Source: Eutreptiella sp. 'Long Island Sound 2002'
Taxonomy: Eukaryota; Euglenozoa; Euglenophyceae; Eutreptiales; Eutreptiaceae
NCBI GenBank assembly: GCA_964036045.1
Contig: OZ038385.1
Span: 1,426,001-1,490,000, forward strand
Direction of reading: 5' to 3'
DNA: 64,000 bases
Made by a program: the position numbers and the translations under genes. Shown here one piece after another: positions 11,887-22,900 of the stretch (its first letter is position 1; each line of letters starts with the position of its first letter). The notes beneath the pieces are model-generated. The model saw only the letters and a program-made list of their open reading frames with translations. It did no database searches and was not told the DNA's origin.

Positions 11887-12503
11887 AGGGACTGCCGCAT
11901 CAGTAGCACACTACTCCACTTCAGCCTTGGCGCCGTAAATGCGTATCTGCATTGCTCAGCGCAGCGCAAGAGAACGGGAGAAAACCGTTGACCACTCAAT
12001 GTCGGAATGCCATGTCGCAATGTTCGCAACGATCTGGGCAGCGCCGCACGCAAAGTACGGCGTCTTCTTGTTGTGGCATATTCTGTAGGAACCTGATTTG
12101 CTGAACTGTAATAGGAGTGTCCCTATTTCACGGTGCTTCACAATACTCTGTTCATGCCATTTCAGAATTCATATTCACTAGCACCAGAACCTTTCACGTC
12201 GGAAACCACAGAACAGCACGCAAAAGAAGAACTCCCAGATGTTATTGAACTCTGTCCATCGTTGCGATCTCATTCAAAGACCAGCACTAGCTGGTTCAGC
12301 AAATACTCTGTTCATTACCTAAACAAAGGTAGATGAACAGATCATGCATTTACGCATACAGAATAAACAATAGCATGCAGTGCTCTTTTAACATTAAAAA
12401 AATCAAAAAGAAAAGGAAATCTTTGACTGCCAAAAGCTATTATGTAATCTGCGCAATGCGCGATATCTGCGGCACGCGCATCGCGGTGCCTGATCCTGCC
12501 AAA
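11659..12503. repeat. Left copy of ~840-bp duplication flanking LINE-1
   Basis: This stretch (end of the LTR-element interior plus the truncated LTR at 12,107-12,503) occurs again at 23,166-24,011 on the other side of LINE-1. Beta has a single copy. The LTR here stops at ATCCTGCCAAA, where the GGTA repeat of LINE-1 starts. A few substitutions separate the two copies. Confidence 0.7.
12107..12503 (-). repeat. LTR of the non-autonomous element, truncated by LINE-1
   Basis: The same LTR as at 9513-9956 and 23,615-24,059, beginning TGTAATAGGAG (plus-strand reading) but cut about 50 bp before its end by the (GGTA)n of LINE-1. Confidence 0.8.
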
Positions 12504-12518
12504 GGTAGGTAGGTAGGT
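12504..12518. repeat. (GGTA)n tail at the LINE-1 3' junction
   Basis: About four GGTA units lie exactly at the junction between the truncated LTR and LINE-1. The same repeat marks the LINE-2 junction at 47,953-47,968. Read on the minus strand it is a (TACC)n tail, as in LINEs that end in a short tandem repeat in place of poly(A). Confidence 0.75.
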
Positions 12519-14189
12519 GCACTCGGTCGTGGAGAGGCGCCCCATGGTTCCCCCTGGCGTCGCCCCTGTGACGAACAGGAAGAGGCTTCGCGCGTGAAGA
12601 GGGGAGGCGGCTTACTTCCCGCTAGACCTGACTGTTGGCCCCCAACAAAGCGGTCCCGGGCTTCGCCGGGAGGGCTGATCGCCGCCAGCGTGACATGCTT
12701 GTCTCGCCGGGAGGGCGTGCCCCCGTGGTTGCGCACGTCCCCTCCTTTGGGCGGAACGCTAGGGGTTCACCGGACTTCCTGGCGTATCCCGTTCCCAAGG
12801 CGTGCATGCACGTTCTTGGTACTAGGGTTCCGAGGCGCTTGGGTGTCGCACGCTCCGCCTCGAGTCACAAAGCAGCGCAGGCCTTAGGATGCAGCCTTAC
12901 CCCCGGGCTCCGGATCTCGTTTGGCCGGGTCACCTGCATGGCACGGGCTGCCTCAGTGCCCGGGCTGTGGGCACTGGGTTTCCTACTGTTGTGTGGCGTT
13001 TGTGTTTGGGTCCGGTTGGCGGTTGGGTGCGGGTTTTGTTAACCCCGCTAGTCATGGCTGGGGTCTTGGGTGGGTGTGTTTGGGCACGGTTTGTGGTGTT
13101 GTCCCTCTAGTGTCGGCTGTTTGTGGTGTTCGTGGTTGGGCTTCGGTTTCGGCCTGCTTTTGGGTCGTGTGTGGTTTCGTGGGCGCCCTGCTTGCCCCCC
13201 GCCGTTACCGCTTCCGGCGCGCGGTGTGGGCGTGTGTGCTGGGCCGGGGTCTCGCCTGTGCCCAGCCCTTCTTGGCTGGGTTGTCGGGGTGTGTTTTTTT
13301 TTCTTTTGCGCTTTGGTTTTTTCTTTTCTTTTCATTTTTTTTTTTTCCCGGCTTTGTGGTCCCTGTCCCTCCATCTCCTTTCTTTCGGGCTGGGCTGGTG
13401 GCTCTCTTTTTTCTTTTTTTTTCCGTGTCCCTTTTCCCCGTGGTCCGCTGTTACTGGCTTGGTGTTGCCGGTCTTGGGTGGGGTGTCCCCCTGTGCCTCT
13501 GTGGGGGTCCTTTTTTTTTTTTTTTTGCCTTCTCGGGGGGGGCTTGGCCGCATGTGGTGGTGTTGGCGGGCGGTTTGGCGGCTGTGGACTGTTTTCGTGC
13601 CTTTTCCCCTTCCCCCCTCCTTTTTTTTTTTTTTTTTCGGGGGGGGGGGCTTGCCTGTTCCTCCCTCTGCCTTCCCTGGGCTGGCGCACGCACTGGCCTG
13701 CATTCAGTGTTGTCTTCCGGGCTGCTGTCTTCAGTTGCGTTCTGTGTGGCCACGTTCCGGCCCCATCGGTCGGGTGGGCTTTGTACATGGTGGGCTCGGC
13801 GCCCCTTCTTGCTGGGTTAGGTCCTGGCTCTGCCGGCTGGGCGGCTGCGCCAGGCGGCTGCTTGTGGTTTTGGGTTAGGGGGCTGGGGTTGTTCGTGTCC
13901 TTACCCCTCTGCGGTGCCGGCTGTAATCTTCTGGGTGGTCCGTCACCGTTGTCGCCTGGCGCGCTGTGGCCCCGTGTGTGGCCTGCGGTGCTGGTGTGTG
14001 GCGTGGTGGCGCGGCGCCTTCCAGGGTGTGCGGTGGCTGGCTTCGGTTAGTCCCTCAGGTTAGGGTCAGTTGTGTCGTGCTGTGCCGCTCTGTGCCGCGT
14101 CGCGTCGCGTCGTGCTGTGGTGCGTTGCTCTGTGGCGTGCTGTGGTGCGGTGTGCCGTGGTCTCGCGTGGTGCTGCGGTGGGTCAGTGG
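12519..14189 (-). other. LINE-1 3' region with homopolymer tracts
   Basis: No protein is recognisable. T-rich tracts occur at about 13,293-13,346, 13,407-13,427, 13,508-13,526 and 13,619-13,637 (A-rich on the LINE sense strand). Overlapping open frames follow the GC bias. It may be the 3' UTR of LINE-1 or separate DNA carried by it. Confidence 0.45.
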
Positions 14190-14439
14190 AGGTCAGCCTG
14201 GCCTGTGTGGGTCGGGTAGGTCTTCGGGAAATTCTGCTGAATGATCACGGTGTCCTTGGGGTGTAGGAAAGGCGTTCCTTCTCCAAGGCAGACAAACAGG
14301 AGTCGGACGGTGGAGGTGGCTTCCGAACGCTGTTTGAGTGGCGAAAGGCTTGCACTGCAGCTCGGCTGCGCTGGCAGGGACATGAGGGTCCGGGTCGGTG
14401 CCGCCGGCAGGGATGAGCTCATACTTCAGGGTCAGGGGG

Positions 14440-14800
14440 ATGTCCATATCTCCGGTGCTGAACTGCAGGGGTCCGGGGCACCGGTAGTAATCTTGGCACT
14501 TCCAGTCTTCACGGCGCTCGGAGATGGCCTTGAAGGGGGCACCGTCCAGCAGCACCAAGGCCTTCGCGATCGATCACAGCCTTTCACTTCCCCTTGCGGC
14601 GCTCGAAATTCATCATGGACGGGATCGGCGTGCCGCCGCAGTGCCATTCCTCCACTGGACGCAACAGGTTGGTGACGGACGCCCTCACGGACGTGAGACC
14701 AGCTGAGATCAAGCCCCCGGCCGTCAATCCAAGTGCATAGCAATACTCTGCGTCAAGCCGCGACGGTAACGCAGCCCGGCCCTTATAGCCCATGGTGTGG
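14440..14800 (-). pseudogene. C-terminal fragment of pyrophosphate-dependent phosphofructokinase
   Basis: PPi-PFK phosphorylates fructose 6-phosphate with pyrophosphate in cytosolic glycolysis. The minus strand from about 14,796 reads MGYKGRAALPSRLDAEY, then LLRPVEEWHCGG.PI.SMM, and in a second frame from 14,558 LLDGAPFKAISERREDW, then YYRCPGPLQF and IPLTLKYE. These are hallmark C-terminal blocks of PPi-PFK. Only about 120 residues are present; the catalytic N-terminal two thirds are absent. A UGA (14,584-14,586) and a doubled GATC near 14,565-14,572 break the frame, so it is not functional. No intron lies within the matched stretch. It has the same orientation as LINE-1 and lies inside its 3' part, which suggests a captured host exon or a retrocopy. 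Recognition is from motifs, not a search. Confidence 0.7.
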
Positions 14801-15331
14801 TCGCGTAACGGTCCGTGGGGTTGCCCTCCCTGGGGGCCTGTGCCTTGGTCCCGTGTCCCCTGGGGGTTTCGGTCCGTAGTCGTGGGTGCCGCGGCCTGCT
14901 TTCGTCCTCTTCCGGTGCCTGTGAGGTGGCCTTTGTGGTGGTCGGGGTCGTCGCCTGGCGGTGAGGGCGTGGTGGTGCGCCGTGCGGCGGCGTTCCCTGC
15001 GGCTTCCTCTGTGGGTGTGGCCCGTCCTCCCCGTGTAGTTGTGCCCTCCGTTCTCCGTGTGGTTTCCGGTGGCCGGTGGGCGTGCGCTGGTGTGATCCGT
15101 ATGGCGTCCGATGTTTGCTTCGGTGGTGTGTGTTGGGGTGTTTGGTGGGGCTGGGGCGGCGCTGGTCTCCCCGTCGTGGTGTGCCCTTCCTGGGTGTGGG
15201 TCGTGGTGCCTGCCGTGGTGCCCTTTTCCTCCGTGTCTTGGTCCCCGTTCCCGCCCCTTCCTGGTTCTTGGGTGGTTTCCTGCCCCCATGTGGTGTCGCT
15301 TCCGGCGCCCTGTCCCTGTGTGTGCCTGCCC

Positions 15332-18300
15332 TCACTTGGGGCCCTTCCGTGCCCTCTTGCCCGTGTGCTCCTTGGTGCCCCTTGCCCTTCCCTTGCCCTT
15401 GTCCTGCCCCTTCCTGGTGTGGTGGTGGCGGGAGGGGCGGGGTGGGGAGGGGGCGCCGGTGGCCCAGGCTTGGGGGTGGGTGGCCTGGAGCCACTGGCGG
15501 AGGGCTTGGGGGGTGTAGGGGGGGCGGAGGCCCTGGACCGCATCGCGGAGGAGGGCCTCCCATGCCGCTTGCGGCATGATGGCCTCCGGGGCGGCCTCGT
15601 TGGGGTTTGCGGGGGTGCGGGTGCGCACCTCCTCGAAGGTATGCACCATGTGCACCCCTTCGTGCCTTCCCGCTCCTCCGGCCCATTTCACCCAGCGGCG
15701 GAGCTCCTGCAGAGCGGGGGGAGACCACCAGGCGAGGTAGGCGGGGGCCCGGGGGGGGGAGGGGTCCGTGTCCGGCGTCCTGGAGCGGCGGGGGGAAGAC
15801 GTGGACCTGCGGTGGTGGCGGGGGTGGCGGTGCCTGGGGGAGCGGGAGCGGCGGCGGCGGGGGCTGGGGGTGGAGGACGGGTACGGGCGGAGGGGGGAGC
15901 GGGAGGGGGAGGTGGACATGGGGCGGCGGTGGCGCGCTCGATGGCGTCCGGGGGAGCGGGAGTGGTGGTGGCGGGGGCTGGGGGTGGTGGATGGGTACGG
16001 GTGGCGGGGGGAACGGGGAGCCCGGCGGGGCGTGTGGGGGGAGGGGGAGGTGGACGTGGGGCGGCAGTGGCGTGCCTGGCTGCGTCGGGGGGAGCGGGAG
16101 TGGTGGTGGCGGGGGCTGGGTTGCCGGTGGGGGGAGGGGGAGGGGGACATGGGGCGGCGGTGGCGCTCGTGGTGGTGCCCGGGGGAGCGGGAGCGACGGG
16201 AGCGGGGTCCCTGGGGGTCCTGGTGGTACCTGGGGGAGCGGGAGCGGCGCGAGTGGGTGGTTGAGGCGCGGTGGGAGTGTGGGCGCCGTGGGCGAGTGTG
16301 CCGTGCGGGGGGGGAGCGGGAGCGCCGCCGTTTGCGGGACCGGCCCCCGTCGCTCGAGTCGGGCCAGTCCGGAAGCGTCGGCGGCCCCTGGGGGGCCTCG
16401 CGCCGTGCCGCTTGGGGGGGGAGGTCCCCCGTCGTCCATGGGGCCCCTTCGGCCATCGGATGGTGGCCGGGGGGGTACGGGGCCTCGCGCGGTGCCGCCT
16501 GGGGGGGGAGGTCCCCCGTCGTCCATGGGGCCCCTTCGGCCATCGGATGGTGGCCGCGGGGGTACGGCTGGTACGGGGGTGGTGGCTGGTACGGGGGGGG
16601 TGGCTCCTGGCGGTCGGTGGGGTATGCGGGTGGGGCGCTCGGTGGCTGCCATCCCGTCCGCTGGTGCTGTTCATGTACGGGGGGTTTTGGCCCGGTGGGG
16701 TAGGGCGGTGGGCAGTGGTAGTGGTGGGGGTGGTGTTGGTAGTGGTGGTGGTGGGGCCGCTGGTGATGGTGGTGTTGGTAGTGGTGGGGTTGGTGTTGCG
16801 GGTATGGCCCATGGAGTCCTTGTGGGTTTTCCGGTCCCCCTTGTGGGGGTGGGGGGTTGGGCATCGTGGGCAGTCCCCGGGGCTGCACTATGTGGTGGGC
16901 ATGGGGGAAGGGTTGGGGGCCGGGCTTGACGGTGACGGTGGTTGAGGGGTCCCACGTCCCTGGGTCGGTTTGGCCGGCGGTGGTGGTGGTTTGTGGGGGA
17001 TGGATGACGGGGCGCTTGGTGACGGGGATGTGGACGAGGGCCTGGACGGGGTCGTGCTGGGTGGCCGTCTCCGCGGTGGTGGTGGGTGCCGGCGGGAGGG
17101 GGGTGCGGGTTGCGGTGGGTGGGGGGTCCTGGCTTGGGCGAGGGCCCGGGCGGGGGTTGTGTCGGGTGGGTTTGTGTCGTTGTGTATGCGGTGTTGTGTG
17201 TGCTCGCGTGGGCGCCGGCTTGGGTTTGGGGTCGGGTTTGGGGTTGGGGTCCGGTTTGGGTTTGGGGTCGGGTTTGGGGTTGGGGTCCGGTTCCAGGTTG
17301 AGGAGTACCTCTGTCCGGAGGTGTGAGGGCGCCGATGTCGGGTCGGGGGTCGTCCTGGTGGGTTGCCGGGATGCCTGAGTCGCCTGTGTGGCGGTTGGGG
17401 GGTCGGTGCGTGCGGCCGCGGCTTTGGCTTTCGCCGTGGCCTTGAGGATGAGTTTGGCGGGGAGGGGGGGGTCGGAAGATGAGGTGGAGGAGGTGGACGA
17501 GGCTGAGGACGAGGAGGAGGTGGTGGACGCGGGTTGGGCTGTGATGCGGGCGGGCTTGCGGGCGGCGGCTTCTGCTGCGGCCACGGCGGGGAGGATGGAG
17601 GGCATGTCCCCGGGTTGTAGGTTGGGGGCGGGCGGCTGAAGGGGCCCGGTCGTGACCTGGCGGCCCGGCGGGCCGATTTGGTCGGCAGCGGCGGGGGAGG
17701 GAGGCGCGGGGCTGCGGCCTTCTCTTTCTGGGCTCGCCTCGGCCCGGGTCCTGCAATGTGCGAGGTCGTGTGGGGTGGTGTCCGCGGGGGGGAACAGTTC
17801 GCGTGGGCTGCATTCAGGGGCCGGGGGGGGTGGGCCTGGGTCCTCTGGGGTGTGTGTGGGGGGCGTGGGCGGGCCACTGGGTGGGATGGGCGTGCCGCGG
17901 GGCGCGGGGCTCCCCTTGGCGGGTGTGTGTGGGTTGTCGAGTGTGGGGCGCGGTGAAGGGTGGCCGGTGGGTGGCTGTGTGGCGGGCGTGTGCTGGTGTT
18001 CGGGCGGGTGGGAGAGGCCCGTGTCGCGGGGCCCGGGGGTGCGCGCGATGGTGGGCGTGTGTGGGTCTCTGGTTGAGCAGCGAGAGGGGGGCGGCATGGG
18101 CGGGGATTGTGCGGGGGGGTGTGCTGTGCCGGTGTATGTGTCCGCTTGCCGCGCGCTTGCGTGGGCAGTTGTAGGCCGGGCGGTTTGGAGGAGAAGCTTG
18201 CCGTCTTCTGCTGCCGCGGCAAGGATTTCGCAGACGAGCTTTCGTATCTGGTGGACCTCTTGGTCAGTGGTGGGAAGGGGGCATGCTAGCTTTGGGCTAA

Positions 18301-18673
18301 GACCCGCGCGGTTGAGGACCCTGTGGATGGCGTGGTACCCGCAGGTGAGGGACTGTTGCGGTCTGGGGGGGGGGTTTGGTCGTGTGTCCGGGCCTGCCTC
18401 GACTTGTGTGTGGGCGGTGGGGATGGCCCAAACCCAGGGCACGGTCCCCGTGGGTTGCCAGTGGCGCTGGATCCAGTGGGTTAGGCATAGCATGGCCAAT
18501 CCCAGGTGGTAGCCCGCCTTCCCTGAGGTGATTTGGGCCAGGGCGCGGGCTGGGGGCGTGTCCCCTGGCTGGAGGACACCCCTGAGGATCCTGTGCTGGG
18601 TGGTGGAGTCCCCCACTGCCCCTGGTGGGGCGGTCTCCGGGGCGAACATGGTGTCTGCCCCCGGATGATCCAT
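15332..18673 (-). pseudogene. LINE-1 protease C-terminal part, proline-rich region and RS-like tail
   Basis: 1113 open codons. The first 120 residues continue the Ulp1-like domain: a candidate catalytic Asp in MDHPGADT, then the Gln/Cys segment QQSLTCGYHAI (plus strand about 18,330-18,362). Next come a serine tract, a K-P-D-P-K-P-N repeat (about 17,220-17,300), a His/Tyr/Pro region, a duplicated ~30-residue unit (about 16,400-16,560) and about 200 residues rich in RSRSP/SPRR (about 15,770-16,390) like SR splicing factors. A compact end, WWSPPALQELRRWVKW and MPQAAWEALLRDA, is shared with LINE-2. The first Met is forced by a frameshift and is probably not a real start. Confidence 0.6.
16400..16565. 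repeat. ~90-bp tandem duplication in the LINE-1 ORF
   Basis: The segment containing GGAGGTCCCCCGTCGTCCATGG and CCTTCGGCCATCGGATGGTGG occurs twice in a row with few changes and encodes a doubled GHHPMAEGAPWTTGD block. It keeps the frame, so it is a coding duplication. Confidence 0.8.
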
Positions 18674-19452
18674 TGCGGGCCGGGGGACGTAGCCGTAGCG
18701 GCTATCACGTAGTAGTGGCCGCGCTCGAGGACTTTAACCCAGACCTCCGGCGGGGGGTGGTCACTGTCTGTAGGTGGGGGGGGGAGGTCGTCGTCCGGGT
18801 CGCGGAGGCCGGCGGCGCGGAGGGCGGTGTCGCGGTTGGGCGCGGTGGCCTGTTCCCACTGCTCAGGGTGGTTCGGGTCCGCTGGGTGGTCCGTCTCGGC
18901 TTGGGCCCGCCGTAGGCGTACAGTCCCTCGACGCGTGACGGTGCTGCCGGTGTCGTGCGTCAGGGCCTGGCCCCACTCGATGGGGGGGATCCAGATGGGC
19001 TGGCCCCGGGTGTGTTTGCGGGCTCGCCAGAGCACGAGGTCTACTATGGTCTCGTGGAGGCCGCTCCCTGGGGTGGTCAGGTCCCGGAGGGCTTTGACGG
19101 TGAGCTTGGTCCAGTCCTCTTGTAGGCGGTACCAGCCCAGGGGGGTGGTCGGGGCCCTGTCTTGGAGGGTCGCTCGGACGAGGTCGGGGTCGCGGATGGT
19201 GGCCGGTGTGAGGGGGGGGTGCCCCGGGTCCGGGGGGGGTGGGCTGGATGGGCTGCCGGGGTCTTGCGTGTCTACGTCGATGGATGGTTGGCCCTGGCTG
19301 GGCTCGGTCGGACTGGGCGGTGCCGGGTGGCTTTTTGGGTGCGAGACGGGTCTCGGGGTGCTGTGGTGGTGCCTTGGAGACCTGTGGATGGAGACGGGGG
19401 GCGCGTGCGGGGCGTGGAGCGGGTTAGTGGACGTCTGGGTCATGCACGGCAT
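18481..19452 (-). pseudogene. LINE-1 Ulp1-like cysteine protease, N-terminal part
   Basis: Residues about 95-150 (LRDLTTPGSGLHETIVDLVL, then WIPPIEWGQAL) resemble the start of C48/Ulp1 peptidases, where a W.nD..in..L-type helix precedes the core. The candidate catalytic His is in RGHYYVIAA (plus strand about 18,690-18,726). The candidate Asp, Gln and Cys lie in another frame from 18,673 on, so a one-base indel near 18,670 splits the catalytic core. The N-terminal 90 residues are proline/serine-rich. Ulp1 enzymes remove ubiquitin-like modifiers; here the domain might process the element's own polyprotein, which is inference. The assignment rests on motif order. Confidence 0.55.
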
Positions 19453-19925
19453 GGTAATGGATGAGACGCTGCATGTGTTCCCTGGCAGTGGGGTCGGTGA
19501 GTTGTTCCGCGTGTGTTAGCAGGAGGTGTTTGCGGTGTACCATTTGGGCCGCTGCTCTGCGGACCGCTTCTAGCTGGAGGTGTGCTGCTGCCTCCATGGG
19601 GCTTTCCGTGTGTTTGGTGAGGTGTCGGTGCAGGGCCTGTGTCACTGCCCCTCTCATGGTGGCTTCTTTGATCAGGGGGTCCCGGAAGAGGTGTTCGCTG
19701 GCCTGGTGTGCGTGGCTGTGGGTTGGCCATCCTTCGTGTTGTCGCAGGGTTTCCGCCGGGGACCAGCCCACTAGGGTGTCCCTGTCTGTATGGAGGGGGC
19801 ATTTCTTGAAGTGTTCCCAGTCCTCCGGGGTGGTGTGGTCGCATGGGCAACGGGTGTGTTCGTCGGGGACGTGGATGTGCTTGCGGGCGAGCCATCTGGC
19901 GCCCCTAGTGAGGAATGGCAGTTGC
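19424..19925 (-). pseudogene. LINE-1 CCHC-like finger and C-terminal helix region
   Basis: This is the continuation of the RT/RNase H protein after a one-base frameshift near 19,925. The frame reads PFLTRGARWLARKHIHVPD, then CPCDHTTPEDWEHFKKCPLH (about 19,865-19,800), a C-x-C..H..C cluster like the finger that follows RNase H in many LINEs. A helical stretch ends at a stop at 19,424. It overlaps the protease frame by about 29 bp. Confidence 0.55.
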
Positions 19926-22900
19926 TCCTGAGGAGCTGGATGCGTCGTTTCTGGAGGTGGGCTCGGAGGTTTGCTGGGCGGAGCGCTGAGTGGTAGAGGG
20001 GGACTTGCAGTCTGTCCTGGAGCTCCTGGATGTGCGCCCGGCTGTCTGCGTCGCCGAGCACGCGGGCGAGATGTTGGATGGGGTTGGGGTAGTGGTACGC
20101 TCTGTCGTGGGAGGAATAGGGGGCGTCCTCTAGTACACAGTCCGGGGTCTGATGGGGCTCGGGTACAGGGGGCACGTGTTGGAGGTGTGTGTGGTTGCGG
20201 CCGAGGTCAGGGATCTGGAGGGCTGGTAGGTGTGTTATGCGCTGGTGTACTGCCTGGTTGTCGACCTTACCATTGCCGTATTGGTGCCTGTGCGACTCTT
20301 GTTTCACGATGTGGAGTTGGACGTAGGGGGGAAGGCTGCGTAGGGCTTTCCAGAGTAGCAGTGCCTGGGTGCCGAGGCTCGTCGCGGTTGCTTTGTGAAG
20401 TGGTTGCCTTGCTATGCGGAGGAGCAGGTGCGTGTCGACAGTGGCGTCTACCACGAACCAGACCCGGACGATGTGCGGGGAGTGGGCGGGTAGGAGGGCC
20501 GCGACCTCGGTGATGGCGTCGGCCATGGCCCCTAGCTCCCCGTGGGAAGAGGCCCCATAGGTGGTGTGGCCTGTGTGGTGGTTCATGTGGTAGTGTCCCC
20601 CGGTGTGGGCTAGCTGCAGGGTGGCCCCCCCGGTGAAGGGCATGAGGGCGGATTCGCCTGAGGCGTCGGTGAAGAAGAGCCGGTCCGCCGGTGATGGTTG
20701 TGGAAGGCGGCATGGGTTCATGGGCAGGTAGGCGTATATGGCAAGGCCCGTGGCGAGGTGGGCTACTGGGGTTGTGGGCTGCAGGATGGGGGTGGCGTAC
20801 AACCCTATTCCTTTGGAGATGATGTGCTTCGCTTGGGGGGACAGGGCTATGAGTCCCTGCTCCGGCTGTCCTTGTGCGGGGTAGGAGTAGATGTAGTGGA
20901 GGATGTAGGCTGTGTCAGGGTTTAGGTCGTGGCATGTGAGGGTTTGTGTTCGGTGCTCCGGTGTGTGGCAGGAGTGGTGGAGTGGATAGTAGGGGTGCTC
21001 GTGCTTGCCCGTTCTGCCTGGCTCGTACATGCTGTAACGGATGGCGACCCCTGCCGGGTCGGGGCGGGGGCATGTGGGTGTAGTGGTGAAGAGCCATTTT
21101 GGCGCCTGGTCGGGGTTCCATGCTACCGTGGGGTTAGTGTCGGTGCGGTGGAACCATGGGGCTATCCATGCGTAGGCCTGTGGTGGTAGGTGGGTTGTGG
21201 GGTGGGTGTGGTGGCGTGCTATGAGGTGTAGTACGGGCCATGGTGTGGTTGGTGCCTCGGGGTCACAGGCCCAACATGTGCGTGGCATGCTCTGGGAATC
21301 TTGGGGGACCTTTGGTAGGTCTCGGGCGGTCATGTGGTGTTTCGGTATGCGCCATTTTGCCCCGCGGTGGATGACGGTGGTCTGCGTGGGTTTGGCTTCA
21401 TTCGGGGCCAGTAGCAGGGTTAGTGGTGGGACTGGGCCCGTTACCGGGGGGACGGGTTCGTGTTTCGATCCGGTGGGTGCGTAGGGCGGCGTCGCTGGGA
21501 TGGGTCGCGGGTGTTGCTTTGTGAATTCTCGGTAGGCTGTGCGCATGTCTTTGCTGCCCGGTAGAGTGTGTCCCGCTGCTCGTGCCGTCTGCGTGAGGTA
21601 CTGGTGGAAGAGGCGGTATTGTGGCCATTCGGGAAGCTGTAGAAAGGGGGTGTGGTGTGCCCCGCTGTGGTGCAGGACTCGCATTTGGGGGAGGGTGACG
21701 TATACTACGGTGATGGAGGCCCCGACAAGGTCTATGGTGTGGATGGTGCCCTTGGGGTGATGGTGGAGGTCCCCGCAGAGGACCGCTAGTGGCCCTTTCT
21801 CTGGGCACGTGTGGTTGGTGAGTATGGCGTGGTGTGGGGATGGGAGGAGAAGTTGCAGGTGGTTCCACAGGCGCGTGTTCATGTTGGTGGGCATGCCCGT
21901 CTGGTGGAGTACCCAGCGCGGGCATGTGTTGCGGGCCCGTTGTGCGGCTTGGAGGCGGATGGCGGTGACCTCGCGGACCTCCGGTGAGTGGTTGTGGGTC
22001 ATGCGGTGAAGGAGGAGGGCGGTGTGTCTGGTATAGGCCGCTTTCACCTCGTCCCCTATGGCGTCTCCATAGTGGGGCCATGCCGCTCGGATGGCGCGGG
22101 TGGGTATGGAGGTGGGCCAGCCCCCGTGTGCTGCCCATGCCTTGGTCACGGCGCGTGTGACTGGCTGGAGGGCGGTGGTGGGGTGTGTCAGGTGGAGTGC
22201 TTGGAAGCCTATGGAGGCGTTCAAGACCCCCGTGAGGTAATACGCCAGGCTCTGGTGGGACAGGGAGAGGGCCTTGGTGGTCGGGGACGCATATCTCGGG
22301 AGATGGGCGAGGTGTGACTGCAACTTGGGAGGGAGGGTGGCGTCCTCAGGGTTGGCGGCCTGGACTACCCCCAGGTGGGTGGTGGTCGTCACGACGTGCA
22401 TGGGGGGCCCTTGCGGCCCTAGGGTGGGAGGTGTGGCAGACCCCTTGATCATGGCCACTGACTTTGTGGGGTGGACGATGAGGTTGTTGTAGGAGAGGTA
22501 GGAGACGGTCACGTCCAGTAAGTCGTTGGCCTGTTGGGTGACCGTTGGTCCGGGGTCCGGGGCATGGGGGTCGTGTGGGGTGTGCGCGACGGTGAGGTTG
22601 GTGTCGTCCGCGAAGCCGACCAGGGGGGAGAGGAGGGGGTAGGGTGCGTAGGCCGGGTAATCCTGCTCGATTGCGAGGGCCAGGGGGAGCGTCACTAGAA
22701 GGTACAGGAAGGGGCCCTCTGCTCCCGCTTGGGGGACCCCGCTGCCTGGCTCCAGGAAGGGGGTGAGGCCTGCTCCTGTGCGGACCGTGTATTTGCGGGT
22801 GCAGATGTAGTCGGAGGTGAAGTTGTAGAAGGGGAGGCCTAGGCGTTTCCACACCGCTTCTAGAAGGAGCCAGGGGGTGTTCGGGAAGGCTCCCTTGACG

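Larger units (their letters stand above)
9957..12106 (-). mobile_element. Internal region of LTR element, alpha copy
   Basis: 2150 bp between the two LTRs, the same length as in the beta copy. There is no RT, integrase or protease, so the element is non-autonomous and needs proteins from another LTR element. It carries the polypurine tract at 9957-9966 and a 13-bp hairpin just inside it (9973-10,004). Several minus-strand open frames are kept in both copies (listed separately). Confidence 0.75.

Noticed and set aside
12133-12336. 67-aa open frame repeated five times (9539, 12,133, 23,641, 28,163, 30,757)
   Set aside because: It lies wholly in the LTR of the non-autonomous element; the repetition comes from the LTR, and the frame is altered in two copies.
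13048-13788. Lys/Pro-rich minus-strand open frame
   Set aside because: Produced by T-homopolymer tracts in the LINE-1 3' region; low complexity only.
14792-16264. 490-aa plus-strand open frame, Gly/Val-rich
   Set aside because: Antisense shadow of the LINE-1 proline/serine/arginine-rich ORF.
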